Made by a program: the position numbers and the translations under genes
Origin: Acholeplasmataceae bacterium UBA6150
GTDB lineage: Bacteria > Bacillota_I > Bacilli_A > Acholeplasmatales > UBA5453
Direction: 5' to 3'
Length of the DNA: 64,000 nucleotides
Assembly (NCBI GenBank): GCA_002423145.1
Contig: DIUU01000014.1
Span: forward strand, 80,716-144,715
Part shown: one piece after another, positions 34,918-45,300 of the stretch
Position numbering within the stretch: the first letter of the stretch is position 1
How the letters are laid out: every line of letters begins with the position of its first letter
The notes under the pieces: generated by a model
Databases searched by the model: none
The model's input: only the letters and a program-made list of their open reading frames with translations
What the model was told of the DNA's origin: nothing

Positions 34918-36181
34918 GATGACCTCCAACAAATGTATTACGGTCGCGTATCGTTGACTCTTTATTTAAGGATGAACCGCGATTTACGGCGTTTTTTCCG
35001 TAACGCATTTTAATTTCATCTACCGAGGCGAGTAGTTGATATTCATTTTCATCCTTTTCCAGGTCTTCAAACAGACTGAATTGATGGGTATCTGAGGTCG
35101 TGAGCCCGCCCAATGAGATGCCAATCGATCGGACTGGACTGCCGTCATATTGTTCCATAAAAATATCGATACATGTATCGTATATCACTTTGAAACTGGC
35201 TGTTGGTCTTTCTAATGTTACCTGCTTATGCAAACCACCCTGTTCCTCTTTCGAGTACCCTGCTCCAAAATGAATTACACGACACCTTTTCTGACCAATT
35301 CTTAGGCGTCTTGTCACTTCGTCTGCCATTTCTAGAATGATGGTATAAATCTCTGGTGCGAAATAATTTCTAAATAAAATTTGAGAGTGTCCATAACTTT
35401 TATTTTGGGCACGTAACTTGTTTTTGTCTTGTAAAATGCTCATGTCAATGCCATGGGTATGGTACCAGAGTTCTTCGCCAATCACGCCAAATTTCCGTTT
35501 TAACAAGGCTTTGTCGTATCTTGCAATATCTCCGATGGTGTGTAAACCTAAAAGGTTTAGATGGTGTTCCATACGGTTTCCAATACCCCACATTTCTGAA
35601 ATGGGTTTGACTGGCCATAGTTTGGTTGGGATGTCTTCGTAGGTCCATTTAGCAATCGAGTCTTTCGCTTTTTTCGAATCAATGTCGAGTGCCATTTTGG
35701 CCATAATCATGTTTGGTCCAATCCCGCAACTCGATGGCAAGTGCAACTCTGATTGAATTTTAGAGACAATTTTTTTGGCTAATTCCACTTCAGTCATTTG
35801 ATAAAATCCCAGATAGGTTGTGACATCTAAGAAGGCTTCATCGACAGAATACACATACAAGTCTTCCTCAGAAATGAACGATAAATAGATTTCAACAATT
35901 TTCATGGAGTATTCCATATACGATTTCATTTGTGGTCTCGCGAAAATGATTTTATCTCTTAAGTTCTCTGGAATATCGTAAATCCGACACCGACTTGGAA
36001 TGCCTAACTTTTTCAAAAATGGGGTGACTGCCAAAGTGATTGCGCCTTTACCCCTGGATTTATCTGCGACAACTAAAGGGGTTTTGAAAGGGTCTAGTCC
36101 ACGCATACTGCATTCGACTGACGCGTAAAAACTTTTTAAGTCAATACACAATATGTGTTTATGCAATTGATACTCTTCCAT
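34910..36181 (-). CDS. Y-family DNA polymerase (YqjW/UvrX type)
   Basis: Error-prone translesion polymerase. Palm motifs ILCIDLKSFYASVEC (Asp12, metal site) and YVYSVDEAFLDVT (SVDE) are present, with the HhH region FGVIGEELWYHTHGIDMS. The 423-residue length and YolD partner place it in the UvrX/YqjW group and not classical DinB. AAAAGGGGGTGAGCC precedes the ATG and a TATAAT lies at 36206-36211. I looked for a LexA-type operator between 36182 and 36360 and saw none. Confidence 0.92.
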   Translation of the reverse strand: MEEYQLHKHILCIDLKSFYASVECSMRGLDPFKTPLVVADKSRGKGAITLAVTPFLKKLGIPSRCRIYDIPENLRDKIIFARPQMKSYMEYSMKIVEIYLSFISEEDLYVYSVDEAFLDVTTYLGFYQMTEVELAKKIVSKIQSELHLPSSCGIGPNMIMAKMALDIDSKKAKDSIAKWTYEDIPTKLWPVKPISEMWGIGNRMEHHLNLLGLHTIGDIARYDKALLKRKFGVIGEELWYHTHGIDMSILQDKNKLRAQNKSYGHSQILFRNYFAPEIYTIILEMADEVTRRLRIGQKRCRVIHFGAGYSKEEQGGLHKQVTLERPTASFKVIYDTCIDIFMEQYDGSPVRSIGISLGGLTTSDTHQFSLFEDLEKDENEYQLLASVDEIKMRYGKNAVNRGSSLNKESTIRDRNTFVGGHHE

Positions 36182-36333
36182 AGGCTCACCCCCTTTTGTG
36201 TCCTTATTATACCAATGCTTTTCATGTAAAAAAGATGAAAATTGCTTGTTTACAATGAAACTAAACAGTCTTTTTTCACGCTATTTTGGTGATGTTTTAG
36301 GCAAGGGATTTTCATCCTGTTATACGGAATAAA

Positions 36334-36363
36334 CAAAAAAATCATCGTTTTCAGATGATTTTT
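36334..36363 (-). terminator. Terminator after the glycosylase gene
   Basis: Arms AAAATCATC / GATGATTTT with a 7-base loop, then a run of T on the minus strand. Confidence 0.85.
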
Positions 36364-36368
36364 ATGCA

Positions 36369-36986
36369 TTATTTTTGATAATCAATGTGTCCATAGCGTC
36401 CGCTTGAGATTTCCCACAAATAAAGCGATGCGAGACTTGCGTAAGGGCTGTACCGCTTGTGGTATGTATCGAGTAAAGCATCCGTCACTTTTGTGTGATG
36501 GTAAAGCATGCTGATCCCTCTTCGAATGGCTAAGTCTTTCTTTGACAATATGTTCATTCGGTTGAGTGAAAAAATCAAGAGCATTTCCGCTGTCCATGGA
36601 CCAATGCCTTTCAATTCAACCAAGTGTGCTATGAGAGCTTCATCGGACATGGATTTGAGGATTTCAATATTCATCGTTTTAAAGTGGGTTGCTGCGCCTT
36701 GAATATACCCAGCTTTCTTTAAGCTCATACCACAGGTCTGGATTTCATCGATGGGTAAATTCAACAGCCCCTCTGGTGTGATTAGGGTTTTGTTTTTTAG
36801 TCTAGCAAAAACCGTTTCAAAGGCTTTGCCTGAAATTTGTTGTGCGACAATCGAAGCGATGAGGGCTTCAAACAAATCGGGATTGATCCGTCTTTGGATT
36901 GGACCAATCTGATCGATGATCGAAGCGAGTTTTTTGTCTTTCTTTCTTAAATAATCCAATGCTTTACTATCGTATATAAAGTCCAT
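36369..36986 (-). CDS. AlkA-like DNA-3-methyladenine glycosylase
   Basis: Base-excision repair enzyme of the HhH-GPD superfamily. The helix-hairpin-helix and catalytic segment VELKGIGPWTAEMLLIFSL ... DLAIRRGI carries the conserved catalytic aspartate (KKDLAIRRG). At 205 residues it lacks the N-terminal TATA-like domain of E. coli AlkA, so it is the short form common in Bacillota. It lies 5 bases after ogt; the two alkylation-repair enzymes form an operon with a terminator. Confidence 0.92.
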   Translation of the reverse strand: MDFIYDSKALDYLRKKDKKLASIIDQIGPIQRRINPDLFEALIASIVAQQISGKAFETVFARLKNKTLITPEGLLNLPIDEIQTCGMSLKKAGYIQGAATHFKTMNIEILKSMSDEALIAHLVELKGIGPWTAEMLLIFSLNRMNILSKKDLAIRRGISMLYHHTKVTDALLDTYHKRYSPYASLASLYLWEISSGRYGHIDYQK

Positions 36987-36991
36987 GTAGT

Positions 36992-37438
36992 TTACCTTTT
37001 TTCTAAATCCAAGAGGCGTTGTTTTAATTCAAGTCCGCCATAAAACCCAACCAAAGAACCATCTTTACCAATGACTCGATGACACGGGATGACAATCATG
37101 ATGGGATTTTTATTCACAGCCCCACCCACAGCCCTCACTGCTTTGATGTTACCAATTGTACTTGCAATCGCTTGATAACTTCTGGTTTCTCCGAAAGGAA
37201 TCTCTGTTAATGCTTGCCAAACAGCACGTTGAAATGTTGTACCTATGGGATTTAATGGCAAATCAAACTGAATTGATTCTCCATTAAAGTAACGGATGAT
37301 TTGATTCGCAGCCTGATTTAAAACCGGACTGCTCGATGATACTGTTGGTTCATTGGTTAAGTCTAGACGACAGATTTTTTGATCCTCAGCTTCAATTTTT
37401 ACATGACCAAACGCGGTATTTACGACGATTTTATCCAT
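36992..37438 (-). CDS. ogt: Methylated-DNA--protein-cysteine methyltransferase
   Basis: Suicide repair protein that takes alkyl groups from O6-alkylguanine onto its cysteine. The active site IVIPCHRVIGKDGSLVGFYGG is complete. The ATG at 37438 follows GAGGTGATTTCA; an upstream GTG at 37447 overlaps that site. 148 residues. Co-transcribed with the AlkA-like glycosylase. Confidence 0.95.
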   Translation of the reverse strand: MDKIVVNTAFGHVKIEAEDQKICRLDLTNEPTVSSSSPVLNQAANQIIRYFNGESIQFDLPLNPIGTTFQRAVWQALTEIPFGETRSYQAIASTIGNIKAVRAVGGAVNKNPIMIVIPCHRVIGKDGSLVGFYGGLELKQRLLDLEKR

Positions 37439-37487
37439 TGAAATCACCTCACAAGTTCATTATACCAAAAATAAAGACCAGCTCACG

Positions 37488-38369
37488 CTAGTCTTCAAAG
37501 TTGATTCGAATATTTCCATTGGATGTAATGGCTTCTACAAAAGGTACTTTAGAACTATGATAGGTATCATTTCCATAGGTGCTACCATTGATTTTCACTG
37601 AGCCATTGGAAGTTTTGGTTCTGACTTTATAATCTTCAAAGTTACCTTGAATGGTTAGATTTATCGTACCATTGGAGGTATAGACTCTAAAATCTTCTGA
37701 ATGAATTCCAGAGGCATTCACTGGACCATTCGATGTTTCAGCGTCAATCGAATATGCTTCAACACCGATGAGTTCGATTTCACCATTGGAGGTTTCTAGA
37801 TCTACGGTTGTAGAAACGACATCCTTCAAATAGAGTTTACCATTGGAAGAAATCATTGTAATGGTTGGAATGTCAACGTTTTCGATGCTAATTCTACCAT
37901 TACTTGTGCGTAGAATCGCACTTTCTAGTGTTAAATCTTCGAGGGAAATTGCACCATTGGATGTTCTGACACTTAAGTGATATAGTGCGCTTGGTAATTC
38001 CACAGTAACTGTTCTATTGATCCCTATATTACTAAAATTAAACCAATGCAATGGATTTCTAAATTGATCCCACCAATCACTGGTGACGACGATGGATAAT
38101 ATTTGATTATCTTCAGTCACAGTGACTTCTTCATATTGATCTGTTTTAAAACGAATGTGAATTTGACTATCTATACTCGGCTTGATGACCACTGGATTGT
38201 TAAAAAACGATAAGTCAATCCGATTGAAATCTGTGCCTTCATAATCGTAATTTTGATCGGTGTATACCATCTGTTCTTCAAGGTAAGGTTGTGCCAACAA
38301 TCCAAACACCGTAACAGATATCGCCCCTAAAATGATTAAGATAATACCCACTTTTAGAATAATTTTCAT
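37488..38369 (-). CDS. DUF4097 family protein with eight TSNG repeats
   Basis: One N-terminal membrane span (about 5-27) followed by a right-handed beta-solenoid-like domain. The sequence shows eight (T/S)SNG motifs at ~20-residue steps: RTSNGAISLE, RTSNGRISIE, SSNGKLYLK, ETSNGEIELI, ETSNGPVNAS, YTSNGTINLT, KTSNGSVKIN and ITSNGNIRIN. This is the DUF4097 (adhesin-like) pattern, as found in proteins sensing envelope stress such as LiaX-type proteins. It overlaps the DUF1700 gene by 4 bases and ends the PadR operon. Confidence 0.87.
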   Translation of the reverse strand: MKIILKVGIILIILGAISVTVFGLLAQPYLEEQMVYTDQNYDYEGTDFNRIDLSFFNNPVVIKPSIDSQIHIRFKTDQYEEVTVTEDNQILSIVVTSDWWDQFRNPLHWFNFSNIGINRTVTVELPSALYHLSVRTSNGAISLEDLTLESAILRTSNGRISIENVDIPTITMISSNGKLYLKDVVSTTVDLETSNGEIELIGVEAYSIDAETSNGPVNASGIHSEDFRVYTSNGTINLTIQGNFEDYKVRTKTSNGSVKINGSTYGNDTYHSSKVPFVEAITSNGNIRINFED

Positions 38370-38908
38370 TTTTGTCTCCTTTTAATGATTTGATCGATTT
38401 TTATAATGGCTTTATCTAGATAAATTTTAGTCTTCTTAATGAGTGTGGTGATGATAACCACCCCCACCATGACCAATCCCATCCCCAATACCATCGAACT
38501 CACATAATAGATGAGTACTTCGATACGAGATACATCTTTAGTCAGCAAGAATACCAAATAAGTAATAAATGATATCCCACCACTCGAAATAAATGAAATA
38601 CTGATACTGCCTAGTACAATCACACCAATGATGGTGAAGAACAGTGCGATGCCTTTAGAGGCTTGTGAAATCACCTCACGCAACATATAGTTCTCACGAT
38701 TTTTAACTTTGAGTTTAAAATTCGCATCCTTTTTAATGGTACGGATGATTTGTTCGACACTACCGAGTTTGTGAACAAATTCGGCTTCAACCTCACCATT
38801 CGCAACCGCTTCATCGATGAGTTCTTCATAATAGTTCAGAATCTCTGCTTGATCTGAGTAGGACGCTAGTCCGGATTTTAATGCTTGTAAAAATTCAAGT
38901 TTTGTCAT
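38366..38908 (-). CDS. DUF1700 (HAAS) family membrane protein
   Basis: N-terminal helical HAAS domain (KLEFLQALKSGLASYSDQAE ILNYYEELIDEA), then about three membrane spans (77-165) and a basic C-terminal tail. The family is regularly coupled to PadR regulators and DUF4097 proteins, and its role is thought to lie at the membrane. TTGAGGTGACC precedes the ATG. It stands in the middle of the three-gene operon. Confidence 0.88.
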   Translation of the reverse strand: MTKLEFLQALKSGLASYSDQAEILNYYEELIDEAVANGEVEAEFVHKLGSVEQIIRTIKKDANFKLKVKNRENYMLREVISQASKGIALFFTIIGVIVLGSISISFISSGGISFITYLVFLLTKDVSRIEVLIYYVSSMVLGMGLVMVGVVIITTLIKKTKIYLDKAIIKIDQIIKRRQK

Positions 38909-38911
38909 TGG

Positions 38912-39214
38912 TCACCTCAAGATATAACGGTATATTTTAGATATTTCACTAAAATCATCCTGTGCTTTTTCAATTTCATGTTTACCCAAGGTCGTAATCA
39001 TATAGTATTTACGTAACCTGGATTGATGTTGTTCAGTATAGGTCTTAACGAAGGCTTGTTGTTCTAAACGTTTTAATATCGGATATAGTGTAGATTCAGA
39101 GATATCGATGATTGATGAAACATCTTGAATGATTTTATAGCCATAAGACGGCTCTTCTTTTAGAGATGCGAGAACCAATATCTCTAGAAAACCTTTTTTT
39201 AATTGCGGATCCAT
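38912..39214 (-). CDS. PadR family transcriptional regulator
   Basis: 100-residue winged-helix repressor of the PadR type: KGFLEILVLASLKEEPSYGYKII, STLYPILKRLEQQAFVKTY, then a dimerisation helix. AGAGGAGG precedes the ATG. Upstream lies a dyad overlapping the promoter (39237-39257), so it probably represses its own operon and releases it on envelope stress or a ligand. Confidence 0.93.
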   Translation of the reverse strand: MDPQLKKGFLEILVLASLKEEPSYGYKIIQDVSSIIDISESTLYPILKRLEQQAFVKTYTEQHQSRLRKYYMITTLGKHEIEKAQDDFSEISKIYRYILR

Positions 39215-39236
39215 CGTTAATACCTCCTCTCACATA

Positions 39237-39267
39237 ATACTATACATTACATAGTATATACTGTCAA
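39237..39267 (-). promoter_or_regulatory. PadR operon promoter with overlapping operator dyad
   Basis: Minus-strand TTGACA (39262-39267), 17-base spacer, TATAGT (39239-39244). A perfect dyad ATACTAT-N7-ATAGTAT (39237-39257) covers the -10 and most of the spacer, ideally placed for repression by the PadR protein just downstream. The presence is seen; the binding is inferred. Confidence 0.82.
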
Positions 39268-39279
39268 TACCTTTTTAAA

Positions 39280-39312
39280 CAAAAAGACACACTTTTTCAA
39301 GTATGTCTTTTG
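39280..39312 (-). terminator. Terminator after the giant surface protein gene
   Basis: Minus strand AAAAGACATACTT-GAAA-AAGTGTGTCTTTT followed by further T (39281-39284). It closes the SipW-signal operon immediately before the PadR promoter. Confidence 0.8.
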
Positions 39313-39316
39313 AGTA

Positions 39317-42300
39317 TTAATTGTCCCAGCTGGTGTAGTCGTCGTATAGACCCCATTGGCTACCTAGTGTACTTTCTTCAATCACAATCGCGAATTCACG
39401 AATGATTTGTCGGTTTGTACCTAAAACATAGTAGTATTTACCAATGATTTCACCTGTGTTGTCAAATACTGGTAACTTGTATTTATCGTCATTCCAAGGA
39501 TAAGTGCCGCTTCCAGTAACCCCGGTTCTCAGATAAATATTGTAATCATAACGTAAGCCATTGACAAGGTTTACTGAAGTCACACCCGTATATTTTGGAC
39601 TGACGATGGAGAAGTTATACACACCTGTTTTATTTTTACCAAACGTATACAAGTAATTTGTAATGTTCGCTGGTAATGGATAGAAGAATAGTGTGGATTG
39701 GTTTCTTACACCGTCTGTATAACCGAATATTTCACCTTCATATGGATAAATAATTCTGCCTGTGACTGGATCAATCGAAATGGTCGGTGTAAAGGATTCA
39801 TCGGTCTCGTAGTTTTTAAGAATAATTAAAATAACACTGTTCTTAATTGGTGATGATGGATCCCCGGCAGGCACGATGGTGCCATTAGCGAAGCGATAAA
39901 ATAATGTAAATCGAATGGTCAAGTTATACAAAATATCAACGACAGTGAGGTCATAATAAACAATCGTTGAATCCGTAATATTTGTTAGCACACCTGGATT
40001 ATTCGCGTTGGTTTGTTCAGATAAGATACGGTATCTAACCACCGTATTCACATCTTCAACTTCACTGGTGAAATTACCAAATAAATCATTAGACCAACTG
40101 TTTGGTCCGACTTGTCTTTGGATAATCGCTCCAATTGGCAACGTAAAATCTGGGTGATAATTGGATAAGTCGATGTCGGATACTTCACCATTGATTCTGA
40201 AATACTGAACCCCTGCTACATCCGCACCGTCATAGTCAATACCATCAAAGAATGCCCGTGGATCATAATTAGTTGGTGTAGTTGTTGAGCCATCGGCGTT
40301 GATTTGATAGATGAGTGGATACTTGAGGGTAATATCACTGTTGATTTGGAATCGAATGTCATTTAAATACGCACTGACACCTAAATTCTTTCTGATGACG
40401 ACATTACCTAAATTATAGGTAACCCCGCCTTCACGATTCAGTGTAAATGCATATGTTTTTTCACCAACACCGAGTTCAAATGTGATGATCATAGCGTAAC
40501 CATCATCGATGAAGAACTGAATTTGATTTTCAGTAGGTGTGAAAACACCATTAATGTCAGTGATGATGGTCGTAATGTTGTCATAAAGCGTAACATCTTG
40601 TAATCTAAAGTCAATTTGAATATTGGTTGTCAATGCTTCTCTAGTCACTTCAACTGGGTAAGCAAACTGTTGGTTACCATTCTTATAAATGATGAAGTTT
40701 GCTAACTGTCTTTCTGTAACTGTGTGGGTTATTGAAGTGGATTGACTGAGTTCATTCACTATGGTATAGGTGAATATGTAACTCTTTCTGCCGTCCCCAC
40801 CATATTGATACCTTACGGTAGCACTGGTAATAGAAGCGAATGGGGATACTTTTAGAATCATTAGGGTGTTGCCATCGAGCGATAACTGGACAGAATCCAA
40901 TGTATTGACGTAATTGAGTCCAGAACCATTCGATATCGGTGTAACGACTAAGCTTCGATTGGTGCTCAATAATACGCCTTCAAGGATTTCTCCAAATTCA
41001 ATAAAAGTCGTGAAATTGGTTCCTGTAGGTGTGAAAATCAATCCACCTGAAGCATCCGCACTATAAGTACTATAGGATAAACTCGTAATTAATCGATTCG
41101 ATGAAGCTTGTTTTGTAAAATCCAGATTAAACTGGGTTGAACTATTATAATAGCTGAATACAATTCGATACACACCACTTTCAAGTTCATCACTCAAGGT
41201 CATGGCGAATCCAAAAATATTATTAGAAGCTTTTGGTGTTAGTGCTAATGTATAATACGCTGGATCAACGGTATCCCCATCCTTGGTTAATCGATGAATG
41301 GTCAAATTATGTCCTAGTGGTAATTGAGTATTGTTATCGATGAAACGCACAGTAATCGTGCCATTAGGTGATAACGGGAAGGATGGTGAAACGGTAAAGG
41401 TCGACCCCGATAGTGTAGGTAATGGTGTGACATTCGTTGAGTTCATTAAAATTTGATTGAGTGTCACATTTAAGTTTTGAGCAATTCGATTAATGGTCAC
41501 CACATAATTGGTTCTATAAACCGTCACGAGATTCGCATCATCGGCAGCGACTTCAGAGTAAACAGTCATGGTGAATTGTACCCGATTATTTACATCAAAT
41601 GTCCCCGTATGGGTAAACTTATAGGCACCGCCCAAGATATTGGAAGTTCTTGCGTTATACGCTGTTTTAAATCCTGCATGCGTACCCGAAGTAATCCCTG
41701 ATATCGCAATGACTGCATTTTCTGAAAGGGTTGCTTGAAGAGCTTCATACGTAACTGTATTACTTGGGAAAGCAGATTGTGAAACATTAAATGTGATGGT
41801 CTTGGCTGTGTTATCAATCGTACCACCTTCAAGAGTTGGATTGATACCGCTTGGATCATATAGCACTAAATCACCAATGGTTGGTTGGTCTTGTTTTGGT
41901 AGAACCAAAGATTTGTCACTCTTACGGACCTGGAACATCGAACTATAAGATAGATACAGTGGGTCTGTTGGCAAGTCTTGTACAGAAGGTATATTGAGAT
42001 TACTGGCTGAAATGCTGTCTAAATTGTAATAAACTGGTGTGTCTGGTTCTTTTAATCCATAGAAATTATTAATGGATAAGTTGGCTGGTAAAACAGCCCC
42101 TGCTTCTCGTCCTTTGGAGGAGGCAAGGACATACATACCATTTTTAAATAACGGATCCGCAGCCAATCTGAATCGATCGGCGAGAACTTCTTTGGTAACT
42201 CGATAAATAAAGTCTGATTGAGATGGATTCATCAATGGAAAGCTTTGATTAAAAATATACGTTTTCTTAGGGTCATAACCAACATCACCCACAGTCAAGT

Positions 42301-45300
42301 CTTGGACTTTTTCCATATTATAATCAGCAATAGTTAAAGAAACTGTTGTGTTAGTTGTAAATGTAAAGTCTGTATTATAATTTGAAATTGTTAAAGTTCC
42401 CACATTACTGCTCCAACTTGGTACACCACTAGCTATTTGTGCAGCTGTAAGCCCGTATCTAGTGATATCTCGATGTGTCGTTATCGTCGTATATAATGGA
42501 TAGGATGTTGAAGTGAAATCAGTGGTTAGTGTTGTTGGATATGTATTGTTAGCATTGTTACTTAGATAGGTACTTGTAATTGGTGAAACAGTTGCATATA
42601 TGCCAACAAATCTATTCAAAACATCCGTTCTATTTCCGTTTGCACTAGTTAATGTCACACCCGTAACAGTATAAGTGAAATTTGGAGATGTACCAGCTCT
42701 TTGTATACGAAAAGCGACAGTTGTTGAACTATCATGAAAAATAGTGCGGTTGGTAATATCCTGAGCAGGAAAATAACCTACAATGCTGGCTGGTGAAGTA
42801 TCATTTGTTCGAGCAGAATAATACGTATCCACTACACCAACAACACTGAATCGATAATAAATAAAACTACCTAAGGCATTTTGATCGGTTCTTCCTATCA
42901 TATCAATATTTGGATCCATATTTAAAATATTTACGAAATTATTCGATTGCATTAACCCGAAAGTCCCGCGTTGTAATCTTCCGAAAATGCCACCAAATCC
43001 TGGTTTTCTGTTAATTGCTCTCGATGATGTGTTTGCTGGAAATAGATAGCTACTTGTTTTATAGTAGGTTGAACTCGAGTAATTTTTTGAGTTTTCATAC
43101 GTGAAATTATTATAGTTTGTTAGTCCTTGTGTAGTCATTTCAATTTCAATGGCTTTCACACTGCCATAGTTAACCGCTGTATCAATATCAACAACTGAAA
43201 CTGGTATGGTTGTATTCGATGTCGAACCTACGATATAGGTAGCACCAATAATTCCGCCTGCAACATCAGTAGACGAAATAATACCATGGTTTAACATTCT
43301 TTTCATTGCGAAAAGTCCATATCCTACTACACCACCCGCTGAAGAATATATACCAGGTCGTGATGCGTATGCATTCGTGTCAGTTATGGATGTTGAAGCG
43401 TAATTAAACTTATTATAGGTTACAGCAGATATATTACCGAAATTCAGTCCGTTTGATACCTTAGATAGTGAAATAGGGTCTTGGCTACCGGTAATATTCG
43501 AAGAAAACTTCTTATCATTGACACTTACTTGAGTAGCATTGTCAGTGCCAGCTGTAATCTCAACACCAATCGCGACACCAATAATACCACCACTTCTTAC
43601 ATAAAATCTTGATTTAGCGAAAATGTCACCATTGTTAGCTGTATCGATTACTTCTCCAGTAACATTCGCATTATATCCAATTCCCGTTAAAATAGTTGCT
43701 CTTGTATTAGCAATGGCTGCAGAGATTCCACCAGCAACTACACCACCAATATATCCATAGGTCATACCAGCAAAAAGGGCTGTAGTTGATAACGGATCTG
43801 CTTGCGATGATACATAAGAAATCGATGTAGTACTGCTGTTAATCATTTCAATCAATCCAACATTTGCTGCATCTTGAATCAAGTTATAATTGAATGTTGT
43901 GATACCTCCAACAAACGTATTTGCATTACCATCAATATCTTTGTAAGTAGGATTTAATGTACTTGAAATACTCCCATAATTCATGGCATTTTTGATTTCG
44001 CCGACATTCAAATTGGCTATACCTGCAACATATAGATTTCTCGAAGTGATGGTTGTTGAGAAGCCCGCAAAACCTGCTTGTGTTCCATTTCCAGTGCTTC
44101 CACCAACAGTAATCGTATTATTTGTCATCGTTGTATTGCCTTTAAAATCAGCAACAATAATATTACCTTTGTTAATGACATTTTGCATGATATACGCTCT
44201 GCTGGTTGCAGTATCGTATGGTAACGCATAAGTAATACCCGAAACGAACACTTCAAAGCTATTATTGATTCGAACCAATGTAATACCATTATAATAATAT
44301 CCGTCTTGAGTAGTTACTTTTACACCTGTGAATGATACATTCTTATAATCTACTTTTGTAGCCAATGTGATACCTGCAACATGAAGCGTATTTAGTACTG
44401 TTGAATCGGCATTTGTTGAACCAATGATTAATTCACCAAAGTTTTCCACAAAGTTAAGTTCACTACTTAAATCTGATTTTGATACAAAGAATGGTGCGAT
44501 TCTAATTGTCGTAACTGTAATCCCTGAGTTTGAGCTAAAATAGGTCGGTCCAAAAGTAAAAGTAGCCGTATTGTATGCTCTTGTTAGTTTTACACCGCCT
44601 GTTGAGTTATCTAAAATCGTGGCTGAGTAAAACATATATGTATTATGATTACCATAATTTAAATTCGGAAAATTAAACCCACCACTGTTTGTCATATACG
44701 TGAATTCAGCTTTGGTTGTAGTTGTTGAAACAACCCCAATCCCTGCACTGTTGGTGGTTGTAAAAGTATTCACGTGATTTGCTTCGATCACACCGGCATT
44801 TTGCCAACGACCATTTCTAAATGTGATTGGATTGGTTGGGTTGGTTAACTGAAAAGACAGTCCCCTAACTTCACCAAAAATACCACCTAGGAAGTTTTGA
44901 ACGACACCACCAGATTTACCTGCGAAATCATTTACTGCCACTTTACCTTGATTGGTTACGTAATAGAAAGAGTGATTGGTGCCTGCGGTATTGTTAACTT
45001 CACCAATGATACCACCGACACGATTTTGAACAAAACTACCTCCAGCAATATTGAATTGTGCCCCTGTAGTTAAACCTAGGCCACGGATTTCTCCAGTGTT
45101 AATACTGTTGGTCAAAATCAACGTGGTGGATGTGGTAGATCCTACGATGCCGCCAATGGAAAATAACCCATTGATGGTTAAGTTATTGAAATCGTGAGCA
45201 TTGCCATCAATCATCCCTAGATTAGCCACATAGGTGACTGAACCTTGTGCTGATCCTGCAATCCCCCCCACAAAACTTCTACCGATGGCTGCAGTACCGA

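Noticed and set aside
36182..36333. LexA-box before the Y-family polymerase
   Set aside because: No dyad of the GAAC-N4-GTTC kind was found; only a TATAAT.
37488..38369. Regular repeats in DNA of the DUF4097 gene as a repeat array
   Set aside because: The regularity comes from the coded TSNG turns of one open frame.
41477..44231. Frames of 74-89 residues inside the giant gene
   Set aside because: Complementary-strand or other-frame shadows of the 2577-residue frame.
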